Assembly: GCF_000307225.1 (NCBI RefSeq)
Contig: NZ_HE978616.1
Span: forward strand, 785,848 to 828,540
Source of the DNA: Anaerococcus vaginalis
GTDB lineage: Bacteria > Bacillota > Clostridia > Tissierellales > Peptoniphilaceae
Length of the DNA stretch: 42,693 bases
Direction: 5' to 3'
Part shown: in pieces, positions 1 to 10,597 of the stretch
Position numbering within the stretch: position 1 is the first letter of the stretch
Layout of the letters: each line of letters begins with the position of its first letter
Notes under the pieces: generated by a model
Database searches by the model: none
What the model was told of the DNA's origin: nothing
Seen by the model: the letters and a program-made list of their open reading frames with translations, nothing else
Position numbers and translations under genes: made by a program

Positions 1-1117
1 AAATTCTATTTTTATAAACATTGTTTACCCTAAATCTTATTATTGCTTCATCTTGCATGGTATCTGGATTTATATATTGGGGAAGTGTATAAGAAATTCC
101 ATCTCCTGCCTTTAAATAAATTGGATCTTTTTGAGATTTTTGGAACTTATCTTTAATATAATCTGCTGCGTTTTTAGCTGCAAGTTCACTTTCTTCTGTT
201 ACATAATCTACCAAATCGTGAACGTGAAGAACATTCCCTGCTGCAAATACTCCATCAACATTTGTCATTAATCTATCTGAAACTACTGCTCCCTTCGTTT
301 TTGGATCAATTTCAATTTTTGCTTCTTTGGTAAGTTCGTTTTCTGGTAAAAGTCCTACTGAAAGTAAAATTGTATCGCAATCAAAATGTTTTTCTGTTCC
401 AGGAATTACTTTCATATTTTCATCTACTTTTGAAAGGGTACATCCTGTAACTCTTTCATCTCCTTCAATTGATGAAATTGTTGTATTAAAATATAGAGGA
501 ATATTAAAATCATTTAGACATTGAACTATATTTCTTTTTAATCCTCCAGAAAATGGCATAATTTCAGCCACACATTGAACTTCTGCTCCTTCTAGGGTCA
601 TTCTTCTTGCCATGATTAAACCTATATCTCCAGATCCCAAAATTACAACTTTTTTTCCTGGCATGTAGCCTTCAAGATTTATCATTCTTTGGGCAGTTCC
701 TGCTGAAAATACTCCTGCAGGTCTGCTTCCTGGAATATTTAAAGCTCCTCTTGGTCTTTCCCTACAACCCATAGCAAGGATCACTGCCTTTGGTTTTAAA
801 GTAAACATTCCATTTTCTTCATTCATCAAAGTTATAGTCTTATCATTTTTAAAATCCATTACAATTGTATTTAATAAAACATCTATATTTCTTTTTTCAA
901 CTTCATCAATAAATCTTTGAGCATATTCTGGACCTGTAAGTTCTTCATTAAATCTGTGTAAACCAAAACCGTTGTGAATACATTGATTTAAAATTCCTCC
1001 AAGCATTTCATCTCTTTCAACTATAAGTATATTTTTAATTCCTTCATCATAGGCACGAGCAGCTGCTCCAAGTCCTGCAGGACCTCCACCTATTATTACT
1101 AAATCATAATTTTTCAT
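1..1117 (-). CDS. NAD(P)/FAD-dependent oxidoreductase of the glycerol operon (partial, 3' end outside window)
   Basis: An open frame starts at the ATG ending at 1117, behind AAGGAG, and is still open at base 1, giving 372 visible codons. The N-terminus carries the FAD-binding motif VIIGGGPAGLGAA. A second dinucleotide motif (VVILGSGDIGL) lies mid-protein, and the FAD-closing motif GVFAAGNVLHVHD lies near the visible end. This is the two-dinucleotide-binding-fold flavoprotein that commonly follows the GlpA-like subunit in clostridial glycerol operons, where it is thought to pass electrons from glycerol-3-phosphate oxidation. It starts 11 bases after the upstream flavoprotein stop, so the two are almost certainly co-transcribed and may form a complex. 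In related operons a small DUF1667 protein often follows; that would lie outside the window. The family is clear; the exact electron acceptor is not. Confidence 0.88.
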   Translation of the reverse strand, partial: MKNYDLVIIGGGPAGLGAAARAYDEGIKNILIVERDEMLGGILNQCIHNGFGLHRFNEELTGPEYAQRFIDEVEKRNIDVLLNTIVMDFKNDKTITLMNEENGMFTLKPKAVILAMGCRERPRGALNIPGSRPAGVFSAGTAQRMINLEGYMPGKKVVILGSGDIGLIMARRMTLEGAEVQCVAEIMPFSGGLKRNIVQCLNDFNIPLYFNTTISSIEGDERVTGCTLSKVDENMKVIPGTEKHFDCDTILLSVGLLPENELTKEAKIEIDPKTKGAVVSDRLMTNVDGVFAAGNVLHVHDLVDYVTEESELAAKNAADYIKDKFQKSQKDPIYLKAGDGISYTLPQYINPDTMQDEAIIRFRVNNVYKNRI

Positions 1118-1128
1118 ATAAATGCTCC

Positions 1129-2550
1129 TTACTTTACATGTCCTTTTATGTAGTAAGAATCTTTTCCATTTTTTACTACATCGTCATAGTCTTCGCCCAA
1201 TTCTCTTGCAAGTATTTCCATAACTCTTGGTAGGCAAAATCCTCCTTGGCATCTTCCTGCCGTAGCTCTTACTCTTCTTTTGATTCCATCAACAGTTGTA
1301 GCACCAAGAGGACGATTGATTGCATCTACAATTTCGCCTTCAGTTATAGATTCACACCTACAAATTATTTTTCCATATCTCTTATCTTTTTTAATTAACT
1401 TATCGTGTTCCTCAAGACTTAATTCGCTAGTTTTTGGAGTTGGCTTTCTATCATAAGTAAAATCTTTATTTTCTTCCAAATTTAATTTTTCACTTACAAG
1501 ATTTGCCATATATTCTCCAATAGCTGGAGCTGAAGTAAGACCAGGGGACTCAATTCCTACACAGTCAAAAAATCCATCAAGACTTTCTTTTAAAATAAAA
1601 TCTCCCCCCACTTCGTGAGCCCTATTTCCTGAAAATGATGTTATTACCATTCTTACAGGAACATTTTTAACTGTATGATTAGATTTTTCAATAACTTCTT
1701 CTAAGTGTTCTCTTGTTGAACGTCTATCATGTTTATCATCTATAAAGTCAGATGTAGGTCCTACAAGAGTATTTTCATCTATTGTTGGTGTTACAAGAAT
1801 TCCCTTTCCTTTTTCTGTAGGTAGGTTAAACATAACGTGATTTACAAATCCTTTTGTATCCTTATCTAAAAGCAAATATTCTCCACGTCTTGCTTTTATT
1901 TCAAACTTTTCATCTGAAACTTGATTGTGAATTTCATCTGCATATACTCCAGCAGCATTTATAAGAGTCTTAGTTTGATATGTATTTTTTTCAGTAAAAA
2001 CTTCCCAGTATCCATCTTTTTTTTCAGTTTTTATAACTTTTTCGTAAAATTTATAAGAAACTCCGTTAATATTTGAAACTTCTGCAAAGGCAATGTTCAT
2101 CAAAAATGGATCAACAATTCCTGCTTCTTTTGAATACAAAGCTGCAACAACATCATCCGTTATATTCGGCTCCATTTTTAAAACTTCTTCTCTGTTTAAA
2201 ATTTCCATACCAGAAACTCCATTTTCAATTCCTTGATCATAAAGAGCTTGTAATTTTGGCATATCTTCTTTTCTATGACAAAGAACAAAAGTTCCAATTT
2301 TTTTGTAAGGGAAAGATAATTTTTTAGATTCTTCTTCCATCATATGATTTCCCCTCACATTCATCTTTGCCTTCATTGTATTAGGTTTTGCATCATATCC
2401 TCCATGGCAGATGGCTGAATTTGCTTTTGATGTTTCTGTACAAACATCTTCATTTTTTTCTAAAACTAAAAATTTTCCTTTTTTCTTAGATAGTTGATAG
2501 GCTATAGAAGTTCCTGTAACTCCTGCTCCGATAATTATTGCATCAAACAT
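1129..2550 (-). CDS. glpA: GlpA-like glycerol-3-phosphate dehydrogenase flavoprotein with BFD [2Fe-2S] domain
   Basis: This 473-residue protein has an N-terminal FAD motif (IIIGAGVTGTSIAYQL), a DAO-fold oxidase/dehydrogenase body to about residue 375, and a C-terminal BFD-type domain with four cysteines (CRCES, then CQGGFC) expected to bind [2Fe-2S]. That architecture is that of anaerobic GlpA rather than the oxygen-using GlpO, which lacks the BFD tail. The expected reaction is oxidation of glycerol-3-phosphate to dihydroxyacetone phosphate. I chose the ATG ending at 2550 because AAAGGA lies 6-7 bases upstream; an in-frame TTG five codons earlier overlaps that ribosome site. The gene follows glpK after a terminator-like hairpin. 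Some relatives are annotated only as NAD(P)/FAD-dependent oxidoreductase, so the symbol is a family-level call. Confidence 0.85.
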   Translation of the reverse strand: MFDAIIIGAGVTGTSIAYQLSKKKGKFLVLEKNEDVCTETSKANSAICHGGYDAKPNTMKAKMNVRGNHMMEEESKKLSFPYKKIGTFVLCHRKEDMPKLQALYDQGIENGVSGMEILNREEVLKMEPNITDDVVAALYSKEAGIVDPFLMNIAFAEVSNINGVSYKFYEKVIKTEKKDGYWEVFTEKNTYQTKTLINAAGVYADEIHNQVSDEKFEIKARRGEYLLLDKDTKGFVNHVMFNLPTEKGKGILVTPTIDENTLVGPTSDFIDDKHDRRSTREHLEEVIEKSNHTVKNVPVRMVITSFSGNRAHEVGGDFILKESLDGFFDCVGIESPGLTSAPAIGEYMANLVSEKLNLEENKDFTYDRKPTPKTSELSLEEHDKLIKKDKRYGKIICRCESITEGEIVDAINRPLGATTVDGIKRRVRATAGRCQGGFCLPRVMEILARELGEDYDDVVKNGKDSYYIKGHVK

Positions 2551-2578
2551 ATTTATTCCTTTCAATCTAAATTAAATG

Positions 2579-2619
2579 AAAAAAAGCAAGCTAAAGTAGG
2601 GCATACTTCAGCTCGCTTT
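2579..2619 (-). terminator. Intercistronic hairpin terminator between glpK and the flavoprotein genes, possible GlpP target
   Basis: On the minus strand a 16-base stem (AAAGCGAGCTGAAGTA pairing with TACTTTAGCTTGCTTT, two G-U pairs) with a 5-base loop is followed by seven T. It would stop read-through from glpK into the flavoprotein genes. The stretch GAGAAAGCGAGC in its 5' arm resembles GAGAAGCGAGC in the hairpin ahead of glpP. GlpP proteins are antiterminators acting on leader hairpins, so control of both sites by GlpP is a reasonable inference. Confidence 0.75.
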
Positions 2620-2677
2620 CTCATCGCTTTATTTATTTGTTAATTACATTATATTATAATTTTTATCATCTGTAAAA

Positions 2678-4765
<2,088 letters not shown>

Positions 4766-4782
4766 TTTCCTCCAAATACACA

Positions 4783-4814
4783 AAGCGAGCCCTTAAAAAT
4801 ATAAGTGCTCGCTT
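4783..4814 (-). promoter_or_regulatory. Leader hairpin upstream of glpP
   Basis: AAGCGAGC (on the minus strand 4814-4807) pairs with GCTCGCTT (4790-4783), and the stem extends inward with CTTA/TAAG. It lies about 15 bases before the glpP ribosome site and shares GAGAAGCGAGC with the hairpin after glpK. There is no long T run behind it, so it may be a protein-binding or translation-control hairpin rather than a terminator. A GlpP autoregulatory site is inference. Confidence 0.55.
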
Positions 4815-4839
4815 CTCCAAATTTATTTATTACATCCTT

Positions 4840-4868
4840 ATTGTAGCACACAAAATTTATAAATGCAA
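4840..4868 (-). promoter_or_regulatory. Predicted promoter of the glp operon
   Basis: On the minus strand TTGCAT, a 17-base spacer and TACAAT form a good vegetative sigma-type promoter. It lies about 75 bases before the glpP start and just upstream of the leader hairpin. Confidence 0.65.
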
Positions 4869-4994
4869 ACAATTTCATTAAATATTTTTTTATTTTGAAA
4901 TTTAATCGCTTTGCTTGTAAAATCTAGGTTTTTTTGTTTTTATTTTTTATTTTATTTTCTTGAAATCATTTTTTATTTTGAATTTCCAAAAAAA

Positions 4995-5026
4995 TTGTTG
5001 CAAAATAAATTCTTATTTTGCAACAA
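4995..5026 (-). terminator. Terminator after the pseudouridine synthase gene (TTGCAAAA-type hairpin)
   Basis: A perfect 14-base stem (left arm 4995-5008, right arm 5013-5026) with a four-base loop is followed on the minus strand by seven T, placed right after the stop at 5038. The arm sequence TTGCAAAATAA recurs in other terminators of this window. Confidence 0.85.
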
Positions 5027-5037
5027 AATCTTTTTTA

Positions 5038-5742
5038 TTATTTTGTAAATAATTCTATCTCTTCTTTAGTAAGTTCTCTGTATTGACCTTGATTTAATGT
5101 TTTATCTAGCTCTAAATTTCCTATGGCGATTCTTTTTAATTTTACTACTTCATTATCATTATTTGAAAATAATCTTTTTACCAAATGAAATTTTCCTTCC
5201 GTTACATATACATAGGCTTTTTTTTCTTCTATTATTTCAAGTCTTGCGCTTCTTGCATAATAATCGTCTTCTTTTATATATACGCCTTCTTTAAAAATCT
5301 CTACAAGGGATGTATCGATTTTTTTTGATGTTTCTACTTCATATTTTTTCCAAATATTTGAGTTTGGACTTATTACTTTATGGATAAATTTTCCATCTGT
5401 TGACATAAGCAAAAGCCCTGTCGTATCTTTATCAAGGCGACCTGCTATTGCAAGATCTAAATTTAGGTAAAACTCATCTAAATCGCTCATCACAGTTCCC
5501 TCAAGTTCGTTTGATTGGCAAATTAATCCTTCTCTTTTGTTCATCATTATATAAATATTTTCAAAATAATCGACAATCTCTCCCATATAGATAACTTCAT
5601 CTATATTTGGATTTACTTTTACTGATGAGTCTTTTATTATTTCTCCATTTATTATAAGTCCGCCTTTTTTTGCATTTTTCTTTATATTTTTTCTAGTATC
5701 AAGATTGGCATTTCCAATCATTTTATCTACTCTCATTATCAT
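5038..5742 (-). CDS. rsuA: RsuA-type rRNA pseudouridine synthase
   Basis: This 234-residue protein has an N-terminal S4 RNA-binding domain (MRVDKMIGNANLDTRK to about residue 50) followed by the RsuA/RluB/E/F catalytic domain. The catalytic aspartate is in AGRLDKDTTGLLLMSTDG. The later LVKRLF and KRIAIG motifs fit the family, as does the length. RsuA converts one uridine of 16S rRNA to pseudouridine; the RluB branch acts on 23S rRNA, and the subgroup cannot be fixed by eye. The start at 5742 is supported by AGGAG six bases upstream and overlaps the end of the upstream PadR regulator by 20 bases, so the two are translationally coupled. A strong terminator follows. Confidence 0.88.
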   Translation of the reverse strand: MIMRVDKMIGNANLDTRKNIKKNAKKGGLIINGEIIKDSSVKVNPNIDEVIYMGEIVDYFENIYIMMNKREGLICQSNELEGTVMSDLDEFYLNLDLAIAGRLDKDTTGLLLMSTDGKFIHKVISPNSNIWKKYEVETSKKIDTSLVEIFKEGVYIKEDDYYARSARLEIIEEKKAYVYVTEGKFHLVKRLFSNNDNEVVKLKRIAIGNLELDKTLNQGQYRELTKEEIELFTK

Positions 5743-6058
5743 TTTTAACTCCTAATATTCTCCTTACATTTCCATCTAGTTCCAAAAAATCTTTGGTAAA
5801 ATCCATTAAATATTCTTCGCCTTTTGGTGTTATATAATAATATTTTCTTTTTGGACCAACTTTTGACTTTTCTTTTGAAGAAAATATAAGGGCTTTTTTT
5901 GATAGTCTTTGCAAAATAGGATAGACTGTTGATTCTGTCATATTATAAAAACCATTTAGCCTCAAAGTTTCTACTATTTCATATCCATAAGTTTCTTCAT
6001 CTTTTATTATTTTTAGAATTACCCCTTCGATAAGTCCTTTTAGCATTTGAGATTTCAT
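5723..6058 (-). CDS. PadR-family transcriptional regulator
   Basis: This protein of about 111 residues is a PadR winged-helix repressor. Visible family signatures are the conserved GYEIVETL, the recognition region MTESTVYPILQRLSKKALI and the wing with KYYYITPKGEEYL. I prefer the ATG ending at 6058 because GGGTGA lies at ribosome-site spacing; the ATG at 6076 has no such site. PadR proteins commonly repress nearby transporters or enzymes in response to small molecules, but no such target is obvious here. The gene overlaps the start of the pseudouridine synthase gene. Confidence 0.85.
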   Translation of the reverse strand: MKSQMLKGLIEGVILKIIKDEETYGYEIVETLRLNGFYNMTESTVYPILQRLSKKALIFSSKEKSKVGPKRKYYYITPKGEEYLMDFTKDFLELDGNVRRILGVKNDNESR

Positions 6059-6098
6059 TTCATCACCCGAAAACATTGTATTGCATAGTAGAGCTTAA

Positions 6099-8685
6099 TC
6101 AAGTTCTTTTGCAAAAATATAGCATAGGACAAAATTTGCATTCTTTTTTGTCGTCTGTCCTTATTTCTATATTTTTTTCTACTATATTTTTTCCTATTTC
6201 ATCAATATATTCAATATCAAAAGCTGATTTTTCAATTTCTATTAGCTCATCTTCTTCTATAAAATATAAAAGCATCTTTTTTACTTTTTTATTATTATAC
6301 ACTAACAAATTGTAGTAAGTAAGGAGCTGGTTTTTGTAGGAGGATAAATTATTTTCATTTACTTTTCCTGTTTTTATGTCTATAATTGTTCCATCTTCAA
6401 GAATTATATCGATATTTCCTTGGAGTATATAATATTTTCTATCAAGTTTTATATTCATCTCCGCATTTTTTACTGGGAAATTTCTATTTATAAAATTTGC
6501 TATAGGTTTTTGAAATTCTTTGTTTTCTCTTATAAAATCATTTATTTTATCATAGGAAATATTTTCTTTTTTTAAATTTGTAAGATATTCGGCAAGGCTG
6601 TGGACTTTTGACCCAAATTCCAAGGCCTTAGTTTTTTCCTTTCTAAAGTCTAATAATCTTATGAACTTATATTTTAATGGACAAGATTTGTAAAGGGATA
6701 TGTCTGTTGTGTATGCCAAAATTTCTTTTTTTATAGGATCATCTTTGAATTTAAAATCAATTGTATTTAAAATTGATGATGAATTTAGGGAAGATGTGAA
6801 TGATTTTATATAGAAATTTTCTGAATTATCAAGTAAAACCAAAAGGTTTTTCGCCCTAGTAAAGGCTGTGTAATATTTTCTATAATAATTTTTTAGAAAA
6901 TCACTTTCTTTTTTTCCTTCAAGTTTCGGACTAAAGGCGGACCTATCTTTTCTCGGATTATCCTTTAGACTTGATACAAAAACAACATCGTATTCAAGGC
7001 CCTTTGCTTGATGAATAGTTGAAAAAACTACCGCATTTTTTGGACTATCAAAATTTTCAAATTCACTTATGGCTGAATTTTTAAAAAGATAAAATATATA
7101 ACCATAAATCAAATCTACTGATCTTTGATAATAATTTATATCAAATCCGCAAAGATTAGTAAAATCAGAAAGAATTGATGTAAATTTTCCGATATTTGAA
7201 AGCTCTCTTATAGGATTTAATCCTTCTAATTTTTTTTCTAAGATATTTCTAAATATAGAAAGACCAAAGGCCTTGTACAAAATTTCTGTATAGGACTTGT
7301 TTTCTCTTATTTGTGATTTTTCTTCTTTTATATAGAGATTTAATTCTTCATTTTTTGAAAATTCTCCATCATCAAAAATCCCAGCTAAATATTTTTTAAA
7401 ATTTGTTTCTTGACTCCACTTATACTTATCGGGATTTGAACCTGTAAGTTTTTTGGTTTTTTGAAAAAATTGATAAGATAAGGTAAAGGCAAAGTCTAAT
7501 TTCTCTTCTTTTAAAAAATAATTTTGATGATTTATTTAAAACATCAATTCCATTTTTTTCAAAATATGTTTGTAAAGACTTTGGATAATCTCCATTTAAT
7601 GATGGAAATAAAAAAGCAATTTGGTTTAAGTTGATTTTTTTATTTAAAAATTTAACAATATTTTCAATATTTTCATACTCATTTGCCCTAGCCCTAACCA
7701 AAGAATTTTCATTTTTTTCTCCATCATAAGCTCTTAAATCCTTGATCTTTTCAAGGTCAAAAGCATTTGAATTTATAAGAAAATCCTTGGACTTATCAAT
7801 TATTTCTTGATTTGACCTATAATTTATATCAAGATTATAAAAATAAGCCTCTTTTTTGAGATTTTTTTTGCACGCCTTATCAAAATCCCTTAAATTCTGC
7901 GGACTTGCTCCCCTGAATGAGTAAAGAGATTGATCATCATCTCCAAAAACCATAATATTTTTACCTTTGCAAAGACCAAAAGAAATTTCTTCTTGGATTG
8001 TATTTGTATCTTGATATTCATCAATTATTACAAAATCAATCCTATCCCTAATTTTTTTTCCATAAAAAGGATCTTGTAATAAATCATAAAATTTTTTTAG
8101 AATCAATTGATAATTTATAAGATTATTTTCATCAAGAAAATTCGCCCATTTCAAATAAACTTCAAGGGCAAAATTATCACGAGGGTTATCAGAATCACGA
8201 AGTTCATTCAAATCAACCAAATTATTCGTAATACTTGCAAAAATCCCTTGGATTTGACCCACTTCATTGTAGGATATAAATTCAGAAAAATTTGGAATTT
8301 CCTCAAAAATCCCCATATTTTTTTCAAGCAAATATCCTTCAATATAAGAATCAATAACAAAAGGATCAAAAACTTTTTTGGTAAAAGACTTATATTCTTT
8401 TAAAAAAGAAAGAGCTATAGAGTGAAAATTTCCAATTAACATATTAGAAGTATCCGCCACAATATTTTCTTTTTTAAGATTTGATTCAACCCTTTCAATC
8501 AATTCGTTTGCAGCCTTTTTAGTAAAAGTTGTAACAAGAATTTTGTTGGGACTTATCCCATCATTTTTTATTAAAGAAATTATTTTTTGGACGATTGTGA
8601 AAGTTTTTCCAGTTCCAGGCCCTGCCAAAACTGCACAAGGATATTTTGCATCTTCCACAATCAATTTTTGCTTTTCATTTATCAT
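6099..8685 (-). pseudogene. UvrD-type helicase fused to a PD-(D/E)XK iron-sulphur nuclease, interrupted by a frameshift
   Basis: The N-terminal frame (8685 to 7426) contains SF1A helicase motifs: Walker A GPGTGKT, FTKKAANELIERV, DEYQDTN, GDDDQSLYSFRGA and NYRSNQEI. The C-terminal frame, shifted by +1 and open from about 7530 to 6099, has motif V (TIHQAKGLEYDVVFV), motif VI (YTAFTRAKNLLVLL) and then a RecB/Cas4-like nuclease with GNIDIILEDG, IIDIKTGK and an iron-sulphur pattern: a single Cys in YKSCPLKYKF and CKFCPMLYFC at the end. Together they give about 860 residues, resembling AdnA-like or AddA/B-related helicase-nucleases in recombination or repair. The frames swap between about 7445 and 7530, possibly at the T6A4 run near 7510-7525; the exact base cannot be fixed by reading. 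The ATG at 8685 overlaps the GNAT stop by four bases. Confidence 0.82.
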
Positions 8686-9185
8686 AAAACCAACTCGTAA
8701 ACAAATCTTTTAGACCTTCTAATTTTGTCATCAACAGTACAAATTCCAACCTTCTCAAAAGAAAATTTCCTAATTAAATTTTGCATTTTAAAATTATCAG
8801 GATGGGTGTCGATTCTTATTGCCTCAATTTTTAAATTTTTCCCATAGCCTATAATTTCATCAAAAAATTTCCTTGCAACTCCCTTTTTCTTTGCACTTTC
8901 CCTAACACTTAACCTATGAATTGTGATAAAAGATTTATGTTTTTTAAAATCTTTTTCAATTTCCCTATAATCTTTCTCGTAAGCTTTTTTCAAATAAGCA
9001 AAAGATAAAATTTCCCCATTTTCCTCATAAACAAAACTTTCCCCCGTCAAAATATTTTCTAAAATTCCTCCCCTATCAGGAAGCCCATTTTGCCATTGAT
9101 CAATTCCATCTTTTTTCAAAGCTTTTTTGCCATCATTTATTATAATCATTATTTCATCTAAATCTTTAATTTCTGCTATTCTCAT
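8682..9185 (-). CDS. GNAT-family N-acetyltransferase
   Basis: This 167-residue protein starts at the ATG ending at 9185 (MRIAEIKDLDEIM). The acetyl-CoA-binding core is visible as ITIHRLSVRESAKKKGVARKFFDEI, here quoted in part as LSVRESAKKKGVARKFF, followed by AIRIDTHPDNFKMQNLIRK and a C-terminal FVYELVL strand. The substrate is unknown. A longer frame to 9287 is unlikely because a promoter sits directly ahead of 9185. The stop overlaps the helicase-nuclease start (ATGA), so the pair is an operon. Confidence 0.82.
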   Translation of the reverse strand: MRIAEIKDLDEIMIIINDGKKALKKDGIDQWQNGLPDRGGILENILTGESFVYEENGEILSFAYLKKAYEKDYREIEKDFKKHKSFITIHRLSVRESAKKKGVARKFFDEIIGYGKNLKIEAIRIDTHPDNFKMQNLIRKFSFEKVGICTVDDKIRRSKRFVYELVL

Positions 9186-9191
9186 ACATTT

Positions 9192-9220
9192 ATTATACAT
9201 TAAAAAGATTTTTATTGGAA
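9192..9220 (-). promoter_or_regulatory. Predicted promoter of the GNAT/helicase operon, probably leaderless
   Basis: On the minus strand TTCCAA, a 17-base spacer and TATAAT lie so that the expected start site is at or next to the A of the ATG ending at 9185. No ribosome site is present before that ATG. This suggests a leaderless message. Confidence 0.5.
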
Positions 9221-9287
9221 TTAGTGAAATTTTCTTGATTTTAAATGAAAGTAAGAAAAAAGTTACGAGATAAGTAATAATTTCCAA

Positions 9288-9496
9288 TGCTGTGTAAATG
9301 ATTTGATTAATTTAATAATAGGGATCTCTCGACTAGGCTAGAGATGGGTTAATGCTCAGTCTACTATGAATTGATTTTATAAATATTATAAATAGCGCAA
9401 TTATATAATTTAATCAAAGAAAATAAGGAGATTTTTTAATTTTTTACAAAAAAATAAGGCTAATAAAATATCTCATAGCCTTATAATATTTGCATA
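9288..9496. other. Non-coding stretch with a short unexplained hairpin
   Basis: No gene is seen. A GC-richer island at 9321-9364 has ATCTCT (9324-9329) pairing with AGAGAT (9340-9345), and stands out from the A/T-rich surroundings. I do not recognise it as a known riboswitch or RNA. A second small hairpin with AAGGCTA/TAGCCTT arms lies at about 9456-9482. Confidence 0.4.
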
Positions 9497-9672
9497 GCAG
9501 ACAAATCCTCATGCTAAGAATATCATACGAAAAAAATTGATTTGATTTCAAATTTGAAAATTCGTCAAAAATCGCACTGTTTGAGCGTAAGCGAGTTTGC
9601 GATTTTAGAATTTTTAAATTTAGAAATCAACAATTTTTGTAGTCGGATATTCGTGCTTGAGGGTTTGTCTAC
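9497..9672. repeat. Long imperfect palindrome (about 175 bp), MITE- or REP-like element
   Basis: The left arm begins GCAGACAAATCCTC and the right arm ends GAGGGTTTGTCTAC. Aligning the left arm with the reverse complement of the right gives about 75% identity over some 80 bases, including AAAATCGCA near the centre. The centre reads TTTGAGCGTAAGCGAGTTT, a motif type often seen in clostridial intergenic hairpins. No coding frame is present. Flanking AAGGCTA...TAGCCTT hairpins at 9456-9482 and 9678-9703 bracket it. A non-autonomous mobile palindrome or a very long bidirectional hairpin are both possible. Confidence 0.6.
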
Positions 9673-9677
9673 AAATT

Positions 9678-9703
9678 AAGGCTATGAGAAAAATTCATAG
9701 CCT
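9678..9703 (-). terminator. Probable hairpin terminator after metQ
   Basis: A perfect ten-base stem (AAGGCTATGA / TCATAGCCTT) with a six-base loop lies about 30 bases after the metQ stop. It lacks a long T run on the minus strand, so termination may be weak or aided by the palindrome beyond it. Confidence 0.5.
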
Positions 9704-9731
9704 TCATATATTTTAGGGGGTTATTTAATTT

Positions 9732-10583
9732 TTACCAAGCAGGAATCCATGCTCCTCCTGTGAATTTTTTGTAGTCTTCTTTGGTTTGATCTGTTTGATA
9801 GTAATTTTTAACAAAATCATTTAAAACTTTGTCATCTTTTCTATCTTTTTTTGCTGCAAATATATTCACATAAGGATTATTGTCGTCTGCTTTTGAGTCT
9901 TCAAATTTTAGGGCTGGATATTCTGTAGCAATTTTTGAATCTAGGGCAAAGGTATCATTTACAACTGCCAAAGCTACTGTATCCAAATTTCTTGCTGTTT
10001 GAGATGCATCAACTTCTGTAATTTTTAATTTTTTTGGATTTTCTATAATATCTTCTAATCTTACTGAATCTCCTTTTTTTCCTTTTACTTTTATAAGTCC
10101 TGCATCTTGTAATAAAAACAAGGCTCTTGCTCCGTTTGATGCGTCATTTGGAATTACTACTTCATCATTTTCCTTTACTTTATCTAATGATTTGTATTTT
10201 TTTGAATAAATTCCAAGTGGTGCAAGCATTGTATTTCCTATTGAAACAAGATCTGTTTTATGATCTTTGTTGTATTCTTCTAAATATTTTTTGTGTTGGT
10301 AGGCATTTAAGTCAATATCTCCTGATTCTAATGCCTCATTTGGTTGGTTGTAGTCTGAAAAAACCACAAGTTCAGCCTTATTTCCTGTTTTTTCTTCATA
10401 TCTTTTTATAACTTCATTTAATACTTCGTTATATTCTCCTACAACTCCTATTTTTATGCTTTGTTTTTCTTTTGCATTTGAATTTGAATTTGAATTTGAA
10501 ATATTTTTATTTTCTTTATTTCCGCATGAGCTAAGCCCTACAAGTAGGGCAAGACCCAAGGCGATTTTTCCTATTTTTTTCAT
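9732..10583 (-). CDS. metQ: MetQ-type methionine-binding lipoprotein, copy 1
   Basis: This 283-residue substrate-binding lipoprotein has a signal peptide (MKKIGKIALGLALL) and lipobox LSSC at about residues 18-21, followed by a Ser/Asn linker and a NlpA/MetQ domain. Family signatures include FSDYNQPNEALESGDIDLNA (contact region), HKKYLEEYN, PNDASNGARALFLLQDAGL and DASQTARNL. It would capture D- or L-methionine outside the membrane for MetNI. The ATG at 10583 follows AGGAG; the longer frame has no support. The linker is encoded by about four tandem hexamers (10480-10500), which could vary in number. It follows a close paralogue by 14 bases. Confidence 0.93.
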   Translation of the reverse strand: MKKIGKIALGLALLVGLSSCGNKENKNISNSNSNSNAKEKQSIKIGVVGEYNEVLNEVIKRYEEKTGNKAELVVFSDYNQPNEALESGDIDLNAYQHKKYLEEYNKDHKTDLVSIGNTMLAPLGIYSKKYKSLDKVKENDEVVIPNDASNGARALFLLQDAGLIKVKGKKGDSVRLEDIIENPKKLKITEVDASQTARNLDTVALAVVNDTFALDSKIATEYPALKFEDSKADDNNPYVNIFAAKKDRKDDKVLNDFVKNYYQTDQTKEDYKKFTGGAWIPAW

Positions 10584-10597
10584 TATTCTTTCTCCTA

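Noticed and set aside
4890-4925. A catabolite-repression (cre) site before glpP
   Set aside because: AAAGCGATT gives only a partial match to the cre consensus and no symmetric half.
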